A DNA stretch of 64,000 nucleotides from contig NZ_WQPL01000015.1 in assembly GCF_018785245.1 (NCBI RefSeq), positions 1-64,000 on the forward strand, given 5' to 3'. Under the pieces are notes generated by a model. It was not told the DNA's origin and did not search any database. It was given only the letters and a program-made list of their open reading frames with translations. Origin of the DNA: Collinsella aerofaciens (GTDB lineage: Bacteria > Actinomycetota > Coriobacteriia > Coriobacteriales > Coriobacteriaceae). This document shows, piece by piece, positions 44,637 through 53,031 of the stretch. Each line of letters opens with the position of its first letter. Positions within the stretch are counted from its first letter, which is position 1. Both the position numbers and the translations under genes were made by a program.

Positions 44637-45500
44637 ATGGCATTTAACGTTAACGCGCTCGGATTTGGCGACAACGTCGTCGATCGCTACGAGCATATCC
44701 ACACCATGTATCCTGGCGGCAATGCGGTGAACTTCGCCGTTTATGCCAAGAAATGCGGTGCCGCACGCTCCGCATACATGGGAATTTTTGGCAATGATGC
44801 CGCTGCCGAGCATGTCATTGCAAGCCTCGAGGATGAGGGTATCGAGCTTGACAAGTGCGAGCAGATGATTGGCGAGAACGGAGCGGCTCGCGTGACCGTC
44901 GTCGACGGTGACCGTGTCTTCCTCGGCTCCAACGAGGGCGGTATCCGTGGCGATGCGCGCTATGTCCTCAATCGCTTTGACCTTGCGTACATGAAGCAGT
45001 TCGATGTGGTTCATTCGGGCAACTATTGCTTTACCGAGCGCGAGCTTCCCAAGTTGAAGGCTGCGGGCGTCACGGTCTCTTTTGACTTTTCGGACGACTC
45101 CACCGACGAGTACTACGAGCAGATTGCGCCCTACGTCGATTTTGCTTTCTTTAGTGCGGCGGATGCTGCGAGTGAGGACGAGATTCGCGAGCGTCTGGCA
45201 TGGGTGAAGGGCCTGGGTCCGCGTTTTGTGTCGGCTACGGCGGGCGCCGAGGGCTGCATTGCTTACGACGGCGAGCGTTATTACCGCCAGCTGGCTAAAC
45301 CGGTAACGGACATGAAGGACACCATGGGGGCGGGCGACTCGTTCCTCACCTCGTTTTTGATGTGCTATCTCGATTCCGCCAAGCGCGGTGAGGATGGCGC
45401 CGAGGCCATCGAGCGCGCGCTCGACTTTGCTGCCGGGTTTGCCTCGACCGTGTGCGGCATGGAAGGTTCTTGGGGCCACGGAGCGCCGATTTCCGAATAG
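44637..45500 (+). CDS. frlD: FrlD-like PfkB-family sugar kinase
   Basis: A 287-residue PfkB-family kinase that phosphorylates a fructosamine at C6, providing the FrlB substrate. The N-terminal substrate site is YPGGNAVNFAVYAKKCG. The C-terminal signature MKDTMGAGDSFLTSFL contains the catalytic Asp and the anion hole. It starts 14 bp after the frlB-like gene with AAGGGACAAAGG upstream and is the last gene of the operon. Two strong hairpins follow. Confidence 0.9.
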   Translation: MAFNVNALGFGDNVVDRYEHIHTMYPGGNAVNFAVYAKKCGAARSAYMGIFGNDAAAEHVIASLEDEGIELDKCEQMIGENGAARVTVVDGDRVFLGSNEGGIRGDARYVLNRFDLAYMKQFDVVHSGNYCFTERELPKLKAAGVTVSFDFSDDSTDEYYEQIAPYVDFAFFSAADAASEDEIRERLAWVKGLGPRFVSATAGAEGCIAYDGERYYRQLAKPVTDMKDTMGAGDSFLTSFLMCYLDSAKRGEDGAEAIERALDFAAGFASTVCGMEGSWGHGAPISE

Positions 45501-45510
45501 GTGAGCAGTG

Positions 45511-45538
45511 CCGGGGAGTCGAATTGTCGACTCCCCGG
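45511..45538 (+). terminator. Hairpin after the frl-type operon
   Basis: CCGGGGAGTCGA and TCGACTCCCCGG form a perfect 12-bp stem with a 4-nt loop, 10 bp after the operon's last stop codon. There is no T-tract, so it may act as an RNA end stabiliser in front of the next element. Confidence 0.6.
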
Positions 45539-45541
45539 GAC

Positions 45542-45623
45542 CTCGTGTGCAAAAAACGCCAAATATGAGTACTGTATCCATTCCGGTAACAGTACTCATA
45601 TTTGGCGTTTTTTGCACACCGAG
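45542..45623. repeat. 30-bp perfect inverted repeat between convergent genes
   Basis: Arms 45546-45575 and 45589-45618 are perfectly complementary over 30 bp around a 13-nt loop; after a one-base bulge the pairing continues for four more. Each arm has an A6/T6 run, so on either strand the stem is followed or interrupted by T residues. It can serve as a bidirectional terminator for the kinase gene and tatD. The arm length is unusual for a terminator, and the stem interior (AAATATGAGTACTGT) is AT-rich. Confidence 0.8.
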
Positions 45624-45624
45624 C

Positions 45625-46407
45625 TTAGCGAAGGTCAAAAACAGCGTGCGCATTTGCTAAAACTACCGACTCGATGCGCTTTGCGTCACAGTTTTTGAGT
45701 GAGGCAATGCGCATCGAGGTCCTTGCGAGCGATCTGATGAGCGACTGCGCGCTTGTTTCTGTGTTTGCCTCCGTCGGCGCATCGGTCTCGAGCAGTAAAC
45801 GGTCGAGTGGAATCTGTCGTGCGTATTCGCGTCCTCGTTTGGACGCGAGCATGCGTTCGTTGACAGAAAAATAGCAGCCCGCATTACGCGCGCGGACGAG
45901 CTCGTCTGAGGTGCCGCTAAACCAGTGGAAGATGATAGCGGGGGAGTCGGGGTTTGGGATGAGTAGCCCGTGCGATTCTAGGGCGTCCAGCGCAGTTCCT
46001 GCCGAACGAACGGCGTGAATTGATATCACGCGCCCGGCAAGAGGACGCTGCACGAGCACATCGCAGAGCCGGTCAAGTGCCTGTATTTGCAGCGACTCGC
46101 TTCCGGCAAAGCGCTCGGAAAAGTCGAGTCCGACTTCGCCGATGTGGCGCTCTTGGGCGGCAACTTCGCAAAGCAGATCGACTTCGGTAGAACCACAGCG
46201 GCCGTCGGCGAGCCACCAGGGGTGAAGCCCAATGCCGGCGATGATGCCTGGTTGGCGACGGGCACGCTCGTTTGCGGCCGAAAAGTCGCGTGGATCGACG
46301 CCGCAATCAAATAGACCCAAGCCCAGTGCCGTCGCCTCATCGGCAACGGCGTCCGGGTGAGCCATTAAATCAAGATGGCAGTGTGCATCAATTAACTGGG
46401 GCCCCAT
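45625..46407 (-). CDS. TatD-family metal-dependent hydrolase
   Basis: A 260-residue deoxyribonuclease-type TIM barrel. Metal sites are visible in LIDAHCHLDLM (HxH) and GEVGLDFSERF (Glu), in histidines in ISIHAVRSAG and IIFHWFSG, and in LLETDAPTE (Asp). TatD proteins act as 3'-5' DNA/RNA exonucleases. It starts 15 bp after tcdA stops, in the same operon. ATG 46407 follows GGAG; a GTG at 46422 is the alternative. Confidence 0.88.
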   Translation of the reverse strand: MGPQLIDAHCHLDLMAHPDAVADEATALGLGLFDCGVDPRDFSAANERARRQPGIIAGIGLHPWWLADGRCGSTEVDLLCEVAAQERHIGEVGLDFSERFAGSESLQIQALDRLCDVLVQRPLAGRVISIHAVRSAGTALDALESHGLLIPNPDSPAIIFHWFSGTSDELVRARNAGCYFSVNERMLASKRGREYARQIPLDRLLLETDAPTEANTETSAQSLIRSLARTSMRIASLKNCDAKRIESVVLANAHAVFDLR

Positions 46408-46421
46408 CTCGGCGCGCTCCA

Positions 46422-47219
46422 CTAGTCTAGGCGCTGGCCATCGGCGCGCACGCGCTCGGTGCCGCGCCCACTGATCTGGCGGATAACCTCGCCGGCAATC
46501 ATCTGACCCATGATGGGCGGCATAAAGCTGGCGGTTCCGAGCTCGGTACGCTCGTGGATATTGGAAGGGTCGCGGGGCTGTGTCTTAACCGATTCCTCAC
46601 AGCTAAACAGTACATGCAGGCTCTTGATTCCGCGTTTCTTGCATTCTTTGCGCATAATGCGGCTCATAGGGTCACGCACCGTATCGAAGATGTCGGCAAA
46701 GCGGAGGCACTCGGGATGGAGCTTGTTGGCCCCGCCCATGGAGCTAACCAAACGAATGCCGTGGTCCTGAGCGTATTTGGCAATGGTGAGCTTGGCCGAG
46801 ATGGTGTCGATGGCGTCGAGGACGTAGTCGAGCTTGCCGTCCGTCTGCTCCAAAATGCTCGCAAAGAATTCGTCGATGTTATCGCTCAACAGGTATTCAG
46901 TTCGCTTGATGACGGTGGCGGCAGGATTGATATCGTGGATCATGGTTTCCATCACGTCAACCTTGCGCTTGCCGACGGTGCTGTGAAAGGCGATGGCCTG
47001 GCGATTGATATTGCTGGGCGCGATGATGTCCTTGTCCAGAATGACGAAATGACCGATGCCGCCGCGGGCAAGTGCCTCGCAGCAGTTGGAGCCCACGCCT
47101 CCGCAGCCGAGCACCAGCACCGTCGCATTGGCGAGCTTATCGAGTGCCTCGCGGCCCATGATGATCTCGAGCTTGGTGTCGCGTGTCTCGATGGCGGCTG
47201 CGGCTGTGGTTTCGGTCAT
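46422..47219 (-). CDS. tcdA: tRNA threonylcarbamoyladenosine dehydratase
   Basis: A 265-residue E1-like (ThiF/HesA) enzyme that cyclises t6A37 of tRNA to ct6A using ATP. The nucleotide loop is VLVLGCGGVGSNCCEALARGG. Other family segments are DKDIIAPSNINRQ and DAIDTISAK. The segment VRDPMSRIMRKECKKRGI identifies TcdA rather than ThiF or MoeB. ATG 47219 follows GGAGGATATCC. The first gene of a pair with tatD. Confidence 0.9.
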   Translation of the reverse strand: MTETTAAAAIETRDTKLEIIMGREALDKLANATVLVLGCGGVGSNCCEALARGGIGHFVILDKDIIAPSNINRQAIAFHSTVGKRKVDVMETMIHDINPAATVIKRTEYLLSDNIDEFFASILEQTDGKLDYVLDAIDTISAKLTIAKYAQDHGIRLVSSMGGANKLHPECLRFADIFDTVRDPMSRIMRKECKKRGIKSLHVLFSCEESVKTQPRDPSNIHERTELGTASFMPPIMGQMIAGEVIRQISGRGTERVRADGQRLD

Positions 47220-47325
47220 GGATATCCTCCGATGGGGAGTCGGTCGTGTTTTAGCTATCGCCATTATAGGTAATCGCCCATAGGTTGCGATGGCGTTTGC
47301 TTTGATGTGGTTTGAAGCATTGCGA

Positions 47326-47363
47326 TTAGATAGTTAGACAAACATCTAAATATCGAGTATAGT
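47326..47363 (+). promoter_or_regulatory. sdpR/sdpI-type promoter and operator
   Basis: -35 TTAGAC (47334-47339), an 18-nt spacer and -10 TATAGT (47358-47363). The inverted repeat TTAGAT (47326-47331) and ATCTAA (47344-47349) overlaps the -35 region, as expected for an ArsR-type autorepressor. Confidence 0.55.
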
Positions 47364-47397
47364 GTGCGCGTCATGAGAGATGATGAGAGGAGGTCTT

Positions 47398-47676
47398 ATG
47401 CCGGGAGAGGGTTTTAAGGCGCTTGCCGATCCAACGCGACGGCGCATTTTGGAGTTGCTGCGCGAGGGCAATTGCACGGCGGGGGAGCTTGCCGAGCATT
47501 TCGATATCAGTAAGCCATCGCTGAGCCATCACTTGGCGACGCTCAAAAACGCCGGGTTGGTGACCGACGAGCGCCATGGCCAAAACATCGTATACAGCTT
47601 AAACACCACCGTCATGCAGGATTTAATTGGCTGGTTTATGGGCTTTACAAACACTGAAGGTGATAAGGATGAATAA
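47398..47676 (+). CDS. ArsR-family autorepressor (SdpR-like)
   Basis: A 92-residue winged-helix protein: FKALADPTRRRILELLREGNC, then the recognition region SKPSLSHHLATLKNAGLV and the wing ERHGQNIVYSLNTT. It lacks the cysteine metal sites of arsenic sensors. It is followed, with an 8-bp overlap, by an SdpI-like membrane protein, the arrangement of the Bacillus sdpRI immunity operon. ATG 47398 follows AGAGGAGG. Confidence 0.88.
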   Translation: MPGEGFKALADPTRRRILELLREGNCTAGELAEHFDISKPSLSHHLATLKNAGLVTDERHGQNIVYSLNTTVMQDLIGWFMGFTNTEGDKDE

Positions 47677-48373
47677 CGAGAACAAGGGCATTCACCCCAC
47701 GGGGGTATCGTCGCGCGTGTGGATTGCGCTGGTCGCTCTTTGCGTCGCCAATGTCGTAGCGCACCTCATGGTGATGCCGAGCTTGCCTGCGCAGATTCCC
47801 ACGCACTGGGGCGCGAACGGCGCCGTCGACGGTTGGGGTCCTAGCTGGATGGCCTCCGCGCTCGGCGTGCTGCCTCTGGTGCTTCTCGCAATGTTCTGCG
47901 TGGTGCCGCGCATCGACCCCAAAGGTGAGGCATATCGAACCTCGGGCAAATTCTACCAGGGCTTCGTAATCGCCTTCACCTTGTTCATGTGCGTCATAAG
48001 CTGGCTGGGAGAGCTTACGGTCTGGGGCGTGGTGCCGGCGGTCGGTTCGGTCAACGTGCTGATTTCCGGTGCTATCGGTTTGCTGTTCATCGGCGTAGGC
48101 AACTACTTGCCGCGTGTGAAGCAGAACTATACGCTCGGTATCAAGACACCCTGGGCGCTTGCCGATCCCGAGAACTGGCGCCGTACGCAGCGTTTTGGCG
48201 GCGCCTGCTTTATGGTGCTGGGTATTGGCCTGATTGTGATGGGCGTGGCAGGCAGCGTGCTTTCGAGTGAAGTCGTCGCTGCGGTGATTGCGGCTCTGGC
48301 GTTTGGTTCGGTCGGAGCCGTCTACGTCTACTCGTATCTGTTGTGGCGCAAATCGCAGCGAGCCGCTCGTTAA
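47669..48373 (+). CDS. SdpI-like membrane protein
   Basis: A 234-residue membrane protein with six predicted helices. The N-terminal DUF1648 motif is LPAQIPTHWGANGAVDGWGP, and the SdpI signature is NYLPRVKQNYTLGIKTPWAL. In Bacillus subtilis SdpI gives immunity to the SdpC toxin and signals to SdpR. No toxin gene is nearby here, so this may be an orphan immunity or sensor system. It is translationally coupled to the ArsR-type gene. Confidence 0.88.
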   Translation: MNNENKGIHPTGVSSRVWIALVALCVANVVAHLMVMPSLPAQIPTHWGANGAVDGWGPSWMASALGVLPLVLLAMFCVVPRIDPKGEAYRTSGKFYQGFVIAFTLFMCVISWLGELTVWGVVPAVGSVNVLISGAIGLLFIGVGNYLPRVKQNYTLGIKTPWALADPENWRRTQRFGGACFMVLGIGLIVMGVAGSVLSSEVVAAVIAALAFGSVGAVYVYSYLLWRKSQRAAR

Positions 48374-48557
48374 GGTTGCGGAAAACTAGCGTACGCAGTT
48401 CATAGTATGTTCCGGGGGACTTTTCCCAGGTAGTATTAGGGGGTGTGGGCAACCATGCCCCTTTTTCGTTACGTTTCAGAGCTGGTTTTCTCATTTCGTT
48501 TCCACTAAAGCGAAACAAGAATAGGGAAACAGCAGGTAGAAAGGATAAAACAGGCAA

Positions 48558-50237
48558 ATGGCGGAGTTTATCTACCAGATGTATCAGGCTCGCAAGGCCC
48601 ATGGCGACAAGGTAATCCTTGACGACGTGACCCTGAGCTTCTACCCCGGTGCCAAGATCGGCGTCGTGGGCCCCAACGGCATGGGCAAGTCGACCCTGCT
48701 CAAGATCATGGCCGGTATCGAGGAGGTGTCCAACGGCGATGCCAGACTTACCCCCGGCTACACCGTGGGTATCCTGCAGCAGGAGCCGCCGCTCGACGAC
48801 GACAAGACCGTCATCGAGAACGTGCGCATGGCATTTGGCGACATGATCGCCAAGGTCGATCGCTTCAACAAGATCGGCGAGGAGATGTGCGACCCGGATT
48901 GCGACATGGACGCCCTCATGGCCGAGATGGGCAAGCTCCAGGACGAGATCGACGCCGCCGACGGCTGGGATATCGATTCCAAGCTCGGCCAGGCCATGGA
49001 CGCCCTGCAGCTGCCCGATTCCGACATGCCGGTCAACGTGCTTTCCGGCGGCGAGCGCCGTCGCGTGGCCCTGTGCAAGCTGCTGCTCGAGGCTCCCGAC
49101 CTGCTGCTGCTCGACGAGCCCACGAACCACCTGGACGCCGAATCGATCCTGTGGCTCGAGCACTTCCTGCACAACTACCAGGGCGCGGTGCTTGCCGTCA
49201 CGCACGATCGCTACTTCCTGGATAACGTTGCCGAGTGGATCTGCGAGGTCGACCGCGGTCACCTTTATCCCTACAAGGGCAACTACTCCACGTATCTGGA
49301 GACCAAGGCCGCCCGTATCGAGGCGCAGGGCAACCGCGACGCCAAGCTCGCCAAGCGCATGGAGGCCGAACTCGAGTGGGTACGCAGCTCGCCCAAGGCT
49401 CGCCAGGCCAAGAACAAGGCCCGTCTGGCTCGTTACGAGGAGATGGAGGCCGAGGCCCGCGCAAGCCAGAAGCTCGACTGGACCGACATCCGCATCCCCG
49501 TGGGCCCGCGTCTGGGCAACAAGGTGCTCGAGGCTCATCACCTGCACAAGGAGTTCGACGGTCGCGTGCTCATCGATGACCTTTCGTTCACCCTGCCGCG
49601 CAACGGTATCGTGGGTGTCATCGGCCCCAACGGTGTGGGCAAGACCACGCTGTTCAAGACGATTGTGGGTCTGGAGCCGCTGACTTCGGGCGAGCTCGAG
49701 GTGGGCGAGACCGTCAAGATTTCTTACGTCGACCAGAACCGTTCCGGCATCGATCCCGATAAGAACCTGTGGGAGGTCGTCTCGGACGGCCTGGACCACA
49801 TGATGGTCGGCGAGACCGAGGTTCCGAGCCGCGCTTATGTGGCGAGCTTTGGCTTTAAGGGCCAGGACCAGCAGAAGCGCGCTGGCGTGCTCTCCGGCGG
49901 CGAGCGCAACCGTCTGAACTTGGCGCTTACGCTCAAGCAGGGCGGCAACCTGCTGCTTCTCGACGAGCCCACGAACGACCTCGACGTCGAGACGCTGTCC
50001 TCGCTCGAAGCGGCGCTGCTCGAGTTCCCGGGCTGCTCGGTGGTCATTAGCCACGATCGTATGTTCCTGGACCGCGTCGCCACGCACATTCTGGCGTGGG
50101 AGGGCACCGACGAGAATCCGGGCAACTGGTATTGGTTCGAGGGCAACTTCGAGGCCTATCAGGCCAACCGTATCGAGCGCCTGGGCGAGGACGCAGCCCA
50201 GCCTCATCGTATCCACCGCAAGCTCACGCGTGACTAG
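48558..50237 (+). CDS. ettA: Energy-dependent translational throttle protein EttA
   Basis: ABC-F protein of 559 residues that binds the ribosomal E site and gates translation by ATP level. It has two ABC cassettes: Walker A GPNGMGKST and GPNGVGKTT, signatures LSGGERRRVALCKLL and LSGGERNRLNLALTL, and Walker B LLLLDEPTNHLD and LLLLDEPTNDLD. The EttA arm and linker region lies between them (about residues 85-130 and 250-310). The length and the N-terminus MAEFIYQMYQARKAHGDK fit EttA. A GC hairpin with T5 at about 48438-48466 lies in its leader. Confidence 0.95.
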   Translation: MAEFIYQMYQARKAHGDKVILDDVTLSFYPGAKIGVVGPNGMGKSTLLKIMAGIEEVSNGDARLTPGYTVGILQQEPPLDDDKTVIENVRMAFGDMIAKVDRFNKIGEEMCDPDCDMDALMAEMGKLQDEIDAADGWDIDSKLGQAMDALQLPDSDMPVNVLSGGERRRVALCKLLLEAPDLLLLDEPTNHLDAESILWLEHFLHNYQGAVLAVTHDRYFLDNVAEWICEVDRGHLYPYKGNYSTYLETKAARIEAQGNRDAKLAKRMEAELEWVRSSPKARQAKNKARLARYEEMEAEARASQKLDWTDIRIPVGPRLGNKVLEAHHLHKEFDGRVLIDDLSFTLPRNGIVGVIGPNGVGKTTLFKTIVGLEPLTSGELEVGETVKISYVDQNRSGIDPDKNLWEVVSDGLDHMMVGETEVPSRAYVASFGFKGQDQQKRAGVLSGGERNRLNLALTLKQGGNLLLLDEPTNDLDVETLSSLEAALLEFPGCSVVISHDRMFLDRVATHILAWEGTDENPGNWYWFEGNFEAYQANRIERLGEDAAQPHRIHRKLTRD

Positions 50238-50240
50238 ATC

Positions 50241-50267
50241 GTTACGCGGTTTTCCAAACCGCGTAAC
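50241..50267 (+). terminator. Hairpin after ettA
   Basis: GTTACGCGGTTT and AAACCGCGTAAC form a perfect 12-bp stem with a 3-nt loop, 3 bp after the ettA stop codon. Confidence 0.65.
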
Positions 50268-50280
50268 TGCTCGACGCTGC

Positions 50281-50380
50281 GCGGGCCGCAAGCACCCCAT
50301 CTTGCCGTTCAAGCCGTCGCTCGCGTACCGAAGTACGCGTCGCTCCTCTTTCACGGCAACCTGGGACTCTTGCGGCCCGC
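50281..50380 (+). ncRNA. Three-stem structured element downstream of ettA
   Basis: Three successive stems stack on one axis: GCGGGCCGCAAG/CTTGCGGCCCGC (50281-50292, 50369-50380), TTGCCGT/ACGGCAA (50302-50308, 50353-50359) and CGCGTAC/GTACGCG with a CGAA tetraloop (50322-50328, 50333-50339). It lies between two separate hairpins and is not needed for termination. It could be an untranslated RNA or a member of a palindromic repeat family. Expression is not shown by the sequence. Confidence 0.4.
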
Positions 50381-50416
50381 TCGCTGTTGGTCACGAAACA
50401 TCGATGAATGCTAATA

Positions 50417-50454
50417 AAAGCGGCTCAAATCCTGATTTTGATTTGAGCCGTTTA
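50417..50454. terminator. Bidirectional terminator
   Basis: CGGCTCAAATC and GATTTGAGCCG form a perfect 11-bp stem with an 8-nt loop. AAAAG precedes it and TTTAT follows, so it can serve both ettA and the convergent minus-strand gene. Confidence 0.75.
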
Positions 50455-50457
50455 TCG

Positions 50458-51765
50458 TTACTGCTCGGGTTCTTCGACCTTATCGATGGTCCAGGCGGCT
50501 CCGAGACCGCCGGTGGTGTTGCGGCGGATGCGCACGGTGACTTCGTGCCGCTCGCCGGCCTGCGTGTAGCGCAGGGGGAAGCTTGCGCGGTTTCGCGCGG
50601 CCTCGATGGTACCGCGCTCGCGGGCAATCCAGTAGTACTCGCCGACGATGCCGAGCGTGTCGGCGCCGTAGGGGAGATAGGTCGACAGCTGGTGTAGCAA
50701 TGGGCCGGGGCAGAAGACCTCGGTTGCGAAATCGACGGGGAAATCCTCGGGGATGGCAGGCGCTGCAGGTGCGGGGGCCGGTACTGCAGCGGGGACCGGA
50801 GCCGGTGCCGGTGCGGGAATTTGGTCGCAAGCAGCGGCGGGCACGGATTCGATGCAGGGTGCGGGCTCCGGCGTTGCTTCCGGCTTGATCTCGGAATCTG
50901 CGGGCTCCACGGTGACGGGCGCGTCTACAGCTGCGGTTTCAACCTCAATCTGCGTCGCGTTCTCGTTCTCGACACTCGACTTTGCCTCGATGGGCGTGGA
51001 TGCCATGGTGGTGATGCCGGCGTTGGCGTTCTCGGGGTCATAGACGACCGTGAGCGAGATGGCGGGCTGCGGCGTCTCGGGCTCCGGCGCCGACTCGGTA
51101 GCGTCTTGATCGGCGGGCTCGTCGGACTGATCGTCCTCAGCCTCGTTGCCAAAGACATCGCTGTTTTGGAACGCAGGCGTCTCGGGTTGGTCAGCAGCTT
51201 CTTCGGTTGTCGACTTGGGCGCTTCGTTGAGCTCCGCAGTGGCTTCCTGCTCGGATATGACTTCGGGATCGGTCGTGGCGGTGATTTCGGTGTCGGCTTC
51301 TGCCGTTACCTCAATAGCGACTTCGATCTCTGCCTCGGGCTCGGGCTCCGGAGCGACTTCGGCCACGGGCTCGGGCTCGGCGCGCTTAACGTGCTTGGGG
51401 CGCACGGCCTTGAGGTCCTTCTCGCCGCGCTTTTTCTTTTTGTAGGACTGCTTGGCACCCTTGGCAGCCTTGGGCTTGTCCTCGCCCTTGGCAAGGGCGG
51501 CATCCCAGGCCTCGTTGGCGATGAGCGTGGCATACAGGCGACCGCCCTTAAAGACGGTCAGCCTTATGCAGTCGTCGAGCTCCTCGAGCAGCTCGCGCGT
51601 GGACTCGAAGCCCAGGTCATAAGCGGCCATGTCACCAGCAGCGAGCGCCTCCTCGACCTGCGTCATAAACGTTTGCTTGCCGCACCCAATCGCATCACGC
51701 AGCAGACGATACAGATAGATGTGGTTGCCCAGCGATAGCGTGGGCTTAACTATTGTCTTGCTCAT
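50458..51765 (-). CDS. Unknown protein with long acidic Pro/Glu/Ala linker
   Basis: A 435-residue protein. The N-terminal ~95 residues are a compact domain (SLGNHIYLYRLLRDAIGCGK..., LATLIANEAWDAALAKGEDKPK), followed by a Lys-rich patch. A long low-complexity acidic region (residues about 125-345, PEPEPEAEIEV type and a PAPAPAP stretch) leads to a C-terminal globular domain of about 90 residues (FCPGPLLHQLSTYLPYGADT...). There is no signal peptide or membrane segment. I do not recognise the family. ATG 51765 follows AAGAGGAG. Confidence 0.7.
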   Translation of the reverse strand: MSKTIVKPTLSLGNHIYLYRLLRDAIGCGKQTFMTQVEEALAAGDMAAYDLGFESTRELLEELDDCIRLTVFKGGRLYATLIANEAWDAALAKGEDKPKAAKGAKQSYKKKKRGEKDLKAVRPKHVKRAEPEPVAEVAPEPEPEAEIEVAIEVTAEADTEITATTDPEVISEQEATAELNEAPKSTTEEAADQPETPAFQNSDVFGNEAEDDQSDEPADQDATESAPEPETPQPAISLTVVYDPENANAGITTMASTPIEAKSSVENENATQIEVETAAVDAPVTVEPADSEIKPEATPEPAPCIESVPAAACDQIPAPAPAPVPAAVPAPAPAAPAIPEDFPVDFATEVFCPGPLLHQLSTYLPYGADTLGIVGEYYWIARERGTIEAARNRASFPLRYTQAGERHEVTVRIRRNTTGGLGAAWTIDKVEEPEQ

Positions 51766-51903
51766 GGCAAATCTCCTCTTTACACACCAAAGCATCTTAC
51801 CATCGCGCGGGGCTTGCTACCTCGGCGCCCAAGGCAAACGGGCGCGACCGTTGCCGGTTCGCGCCCGTTATACAGGTCGATTATCTATGAGGGGCAAACG
51901 TGC

Positions 51904-52857
51904 TTAGTTGCCCGATGCCGTGCCTTGGCTCGAGCTGTCAGATGCCGTGCCGGACGCGGTTCCACTCGAGCTGTTCGAGTTGCTGGTGTTGCTGCTGTCT
52001 GCTGAGCCCGTTCCCGACGTGGTGTCGCTCGTCTGGTCGCCCGTGCTCGGTTGAGAGCCGTCAGTCGTTTGGCTTGAGTCGGTTGTGCCGGATTGCGTAC
52101 CGTTGTTGTTCACAGAAGAATCGGCGCCCTGCGACTGATCGGGGGTGTTCGAGGACGAGTCGGTGGATGCGGAGGTGCCCTGCGAGTCGTCCTGCTGGCT
52201 TTGCGATTGACCAGTGCTGTCCGCGTCGTGCTCGGTCGTGCGTGACGACAGAATCGGCTCGGGACGCTCGCCCAGACCCTCACCGGCGGTGGTGATAAGG
52301 ATGGCAGCGGTGCAGGCGATAACCGCGACGATGGCGATGGCGATCGAGAAGATGATGACCTTCTTTTGCGTCTGGCTGCGCTCTGCCGCCGCCTTGGCGC
52401 GCAGGCTGTCGGGGGCGACGCGCGCCGTGGTCGCGCGCCCTGCAATCTGGCGCATCTCCTGGGTAGTCGCGGCGCCGCCTAAGTGCTCCTCGGCATTTAA
52501 TTCAACGGGTTCATAGGCGCCGGCGGGGTAGTCGACGGTGGCGTGCGTACCTTTGAGGGCTTCGGCGCTGGCAGAGATAAAGTGGCGGTAGACCTGCGAG
52601 GACACAACGGTGATGACCGAGCTCACAGCGGCACCGATCACCGATCCGGCGATACCGATCTTGGAGGCAAGCGCGACGCTCGTAGCGGCAGCTGCGGCGC
52701 CGGCGATGATCTGGGGAATGGAAATGTCGTCAAACAGGCCCTTTTTGGGCGCGATGGCCATGGTCTGGCCGATGGAATGGTTTTCGTGAACGCCGTTGTT
52801 GAGCGATGCCGGCGTCATGACACGTGTGCGCGGCGCGTCGGTGTACTTGGTTGTCAT
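51904..52857 (-). CDS. Membrane protein with Ser/Thr/Asp-rich tail
   Basis: A 317-residue protein. It has an N-terminal cytoplasmic part, an Ala/Gly-rich amphipathic region (IIAGAAAAATSVALASKIGI, about residues 50-85), one clear transmembrane helix (VIIFSIAIAIVAVIACTAAI, about 188-207), and a C-terminal ~110-residue region made almost only of Ser, Thr, Asp, Gly, Asn and Gln. That tail would be extracellular and extended. The family is unknown. ATG 52857 follows CGGGAGGACC. Confidence 0.7.
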   Translation of the reverse strand: MTTKYTDAPRTRVMTPASLNNGVHENHSIGQTMAIAPKKGLFDDISIPQIIAGAAAAATSVALASKIGIAGSVIGAAVSSVITVVSSQVYRHFISASAEALKGTHATVDYPAGAYEPVELNAEEHLGGAATTQEMRQIAGRATTARVAPDSLRAKAAAERSQTQKKVIIFSIAIAIVAVIACTAAILITTAGEGLGERPEPILSSRTTEHDADSTGQSQSQQDDSQGTSASTDSSSNTPDQSQGADSSVNNNGTQSGTTDSSQTTDGSQPSTGDQTSDTTSGTGSADSSNTSNSNSSSGTASGTASDSSSQGTASGN

Positions 52858-53031
52858 ACGGGGTCCTCCCGGTGTAAATCTGCTTCGTTTCGTGTAGCCA
52901 TCAGGGTACCCACCAGATGTGAATCGTACGTGACATTTAACAGATACCATCAACTCATCAAGGGGGCTTGCTGTCTTTGGTGCAATAGCTTGATGCTAAA
53001 CTGGATTAACGATTGCGAGGTGGTTTACGTG

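Noticed and set aside
48210-50354. 700-codon minus-strand open frame across ettA
   Set aside because: Shadow of ettA; no recognisable domain.
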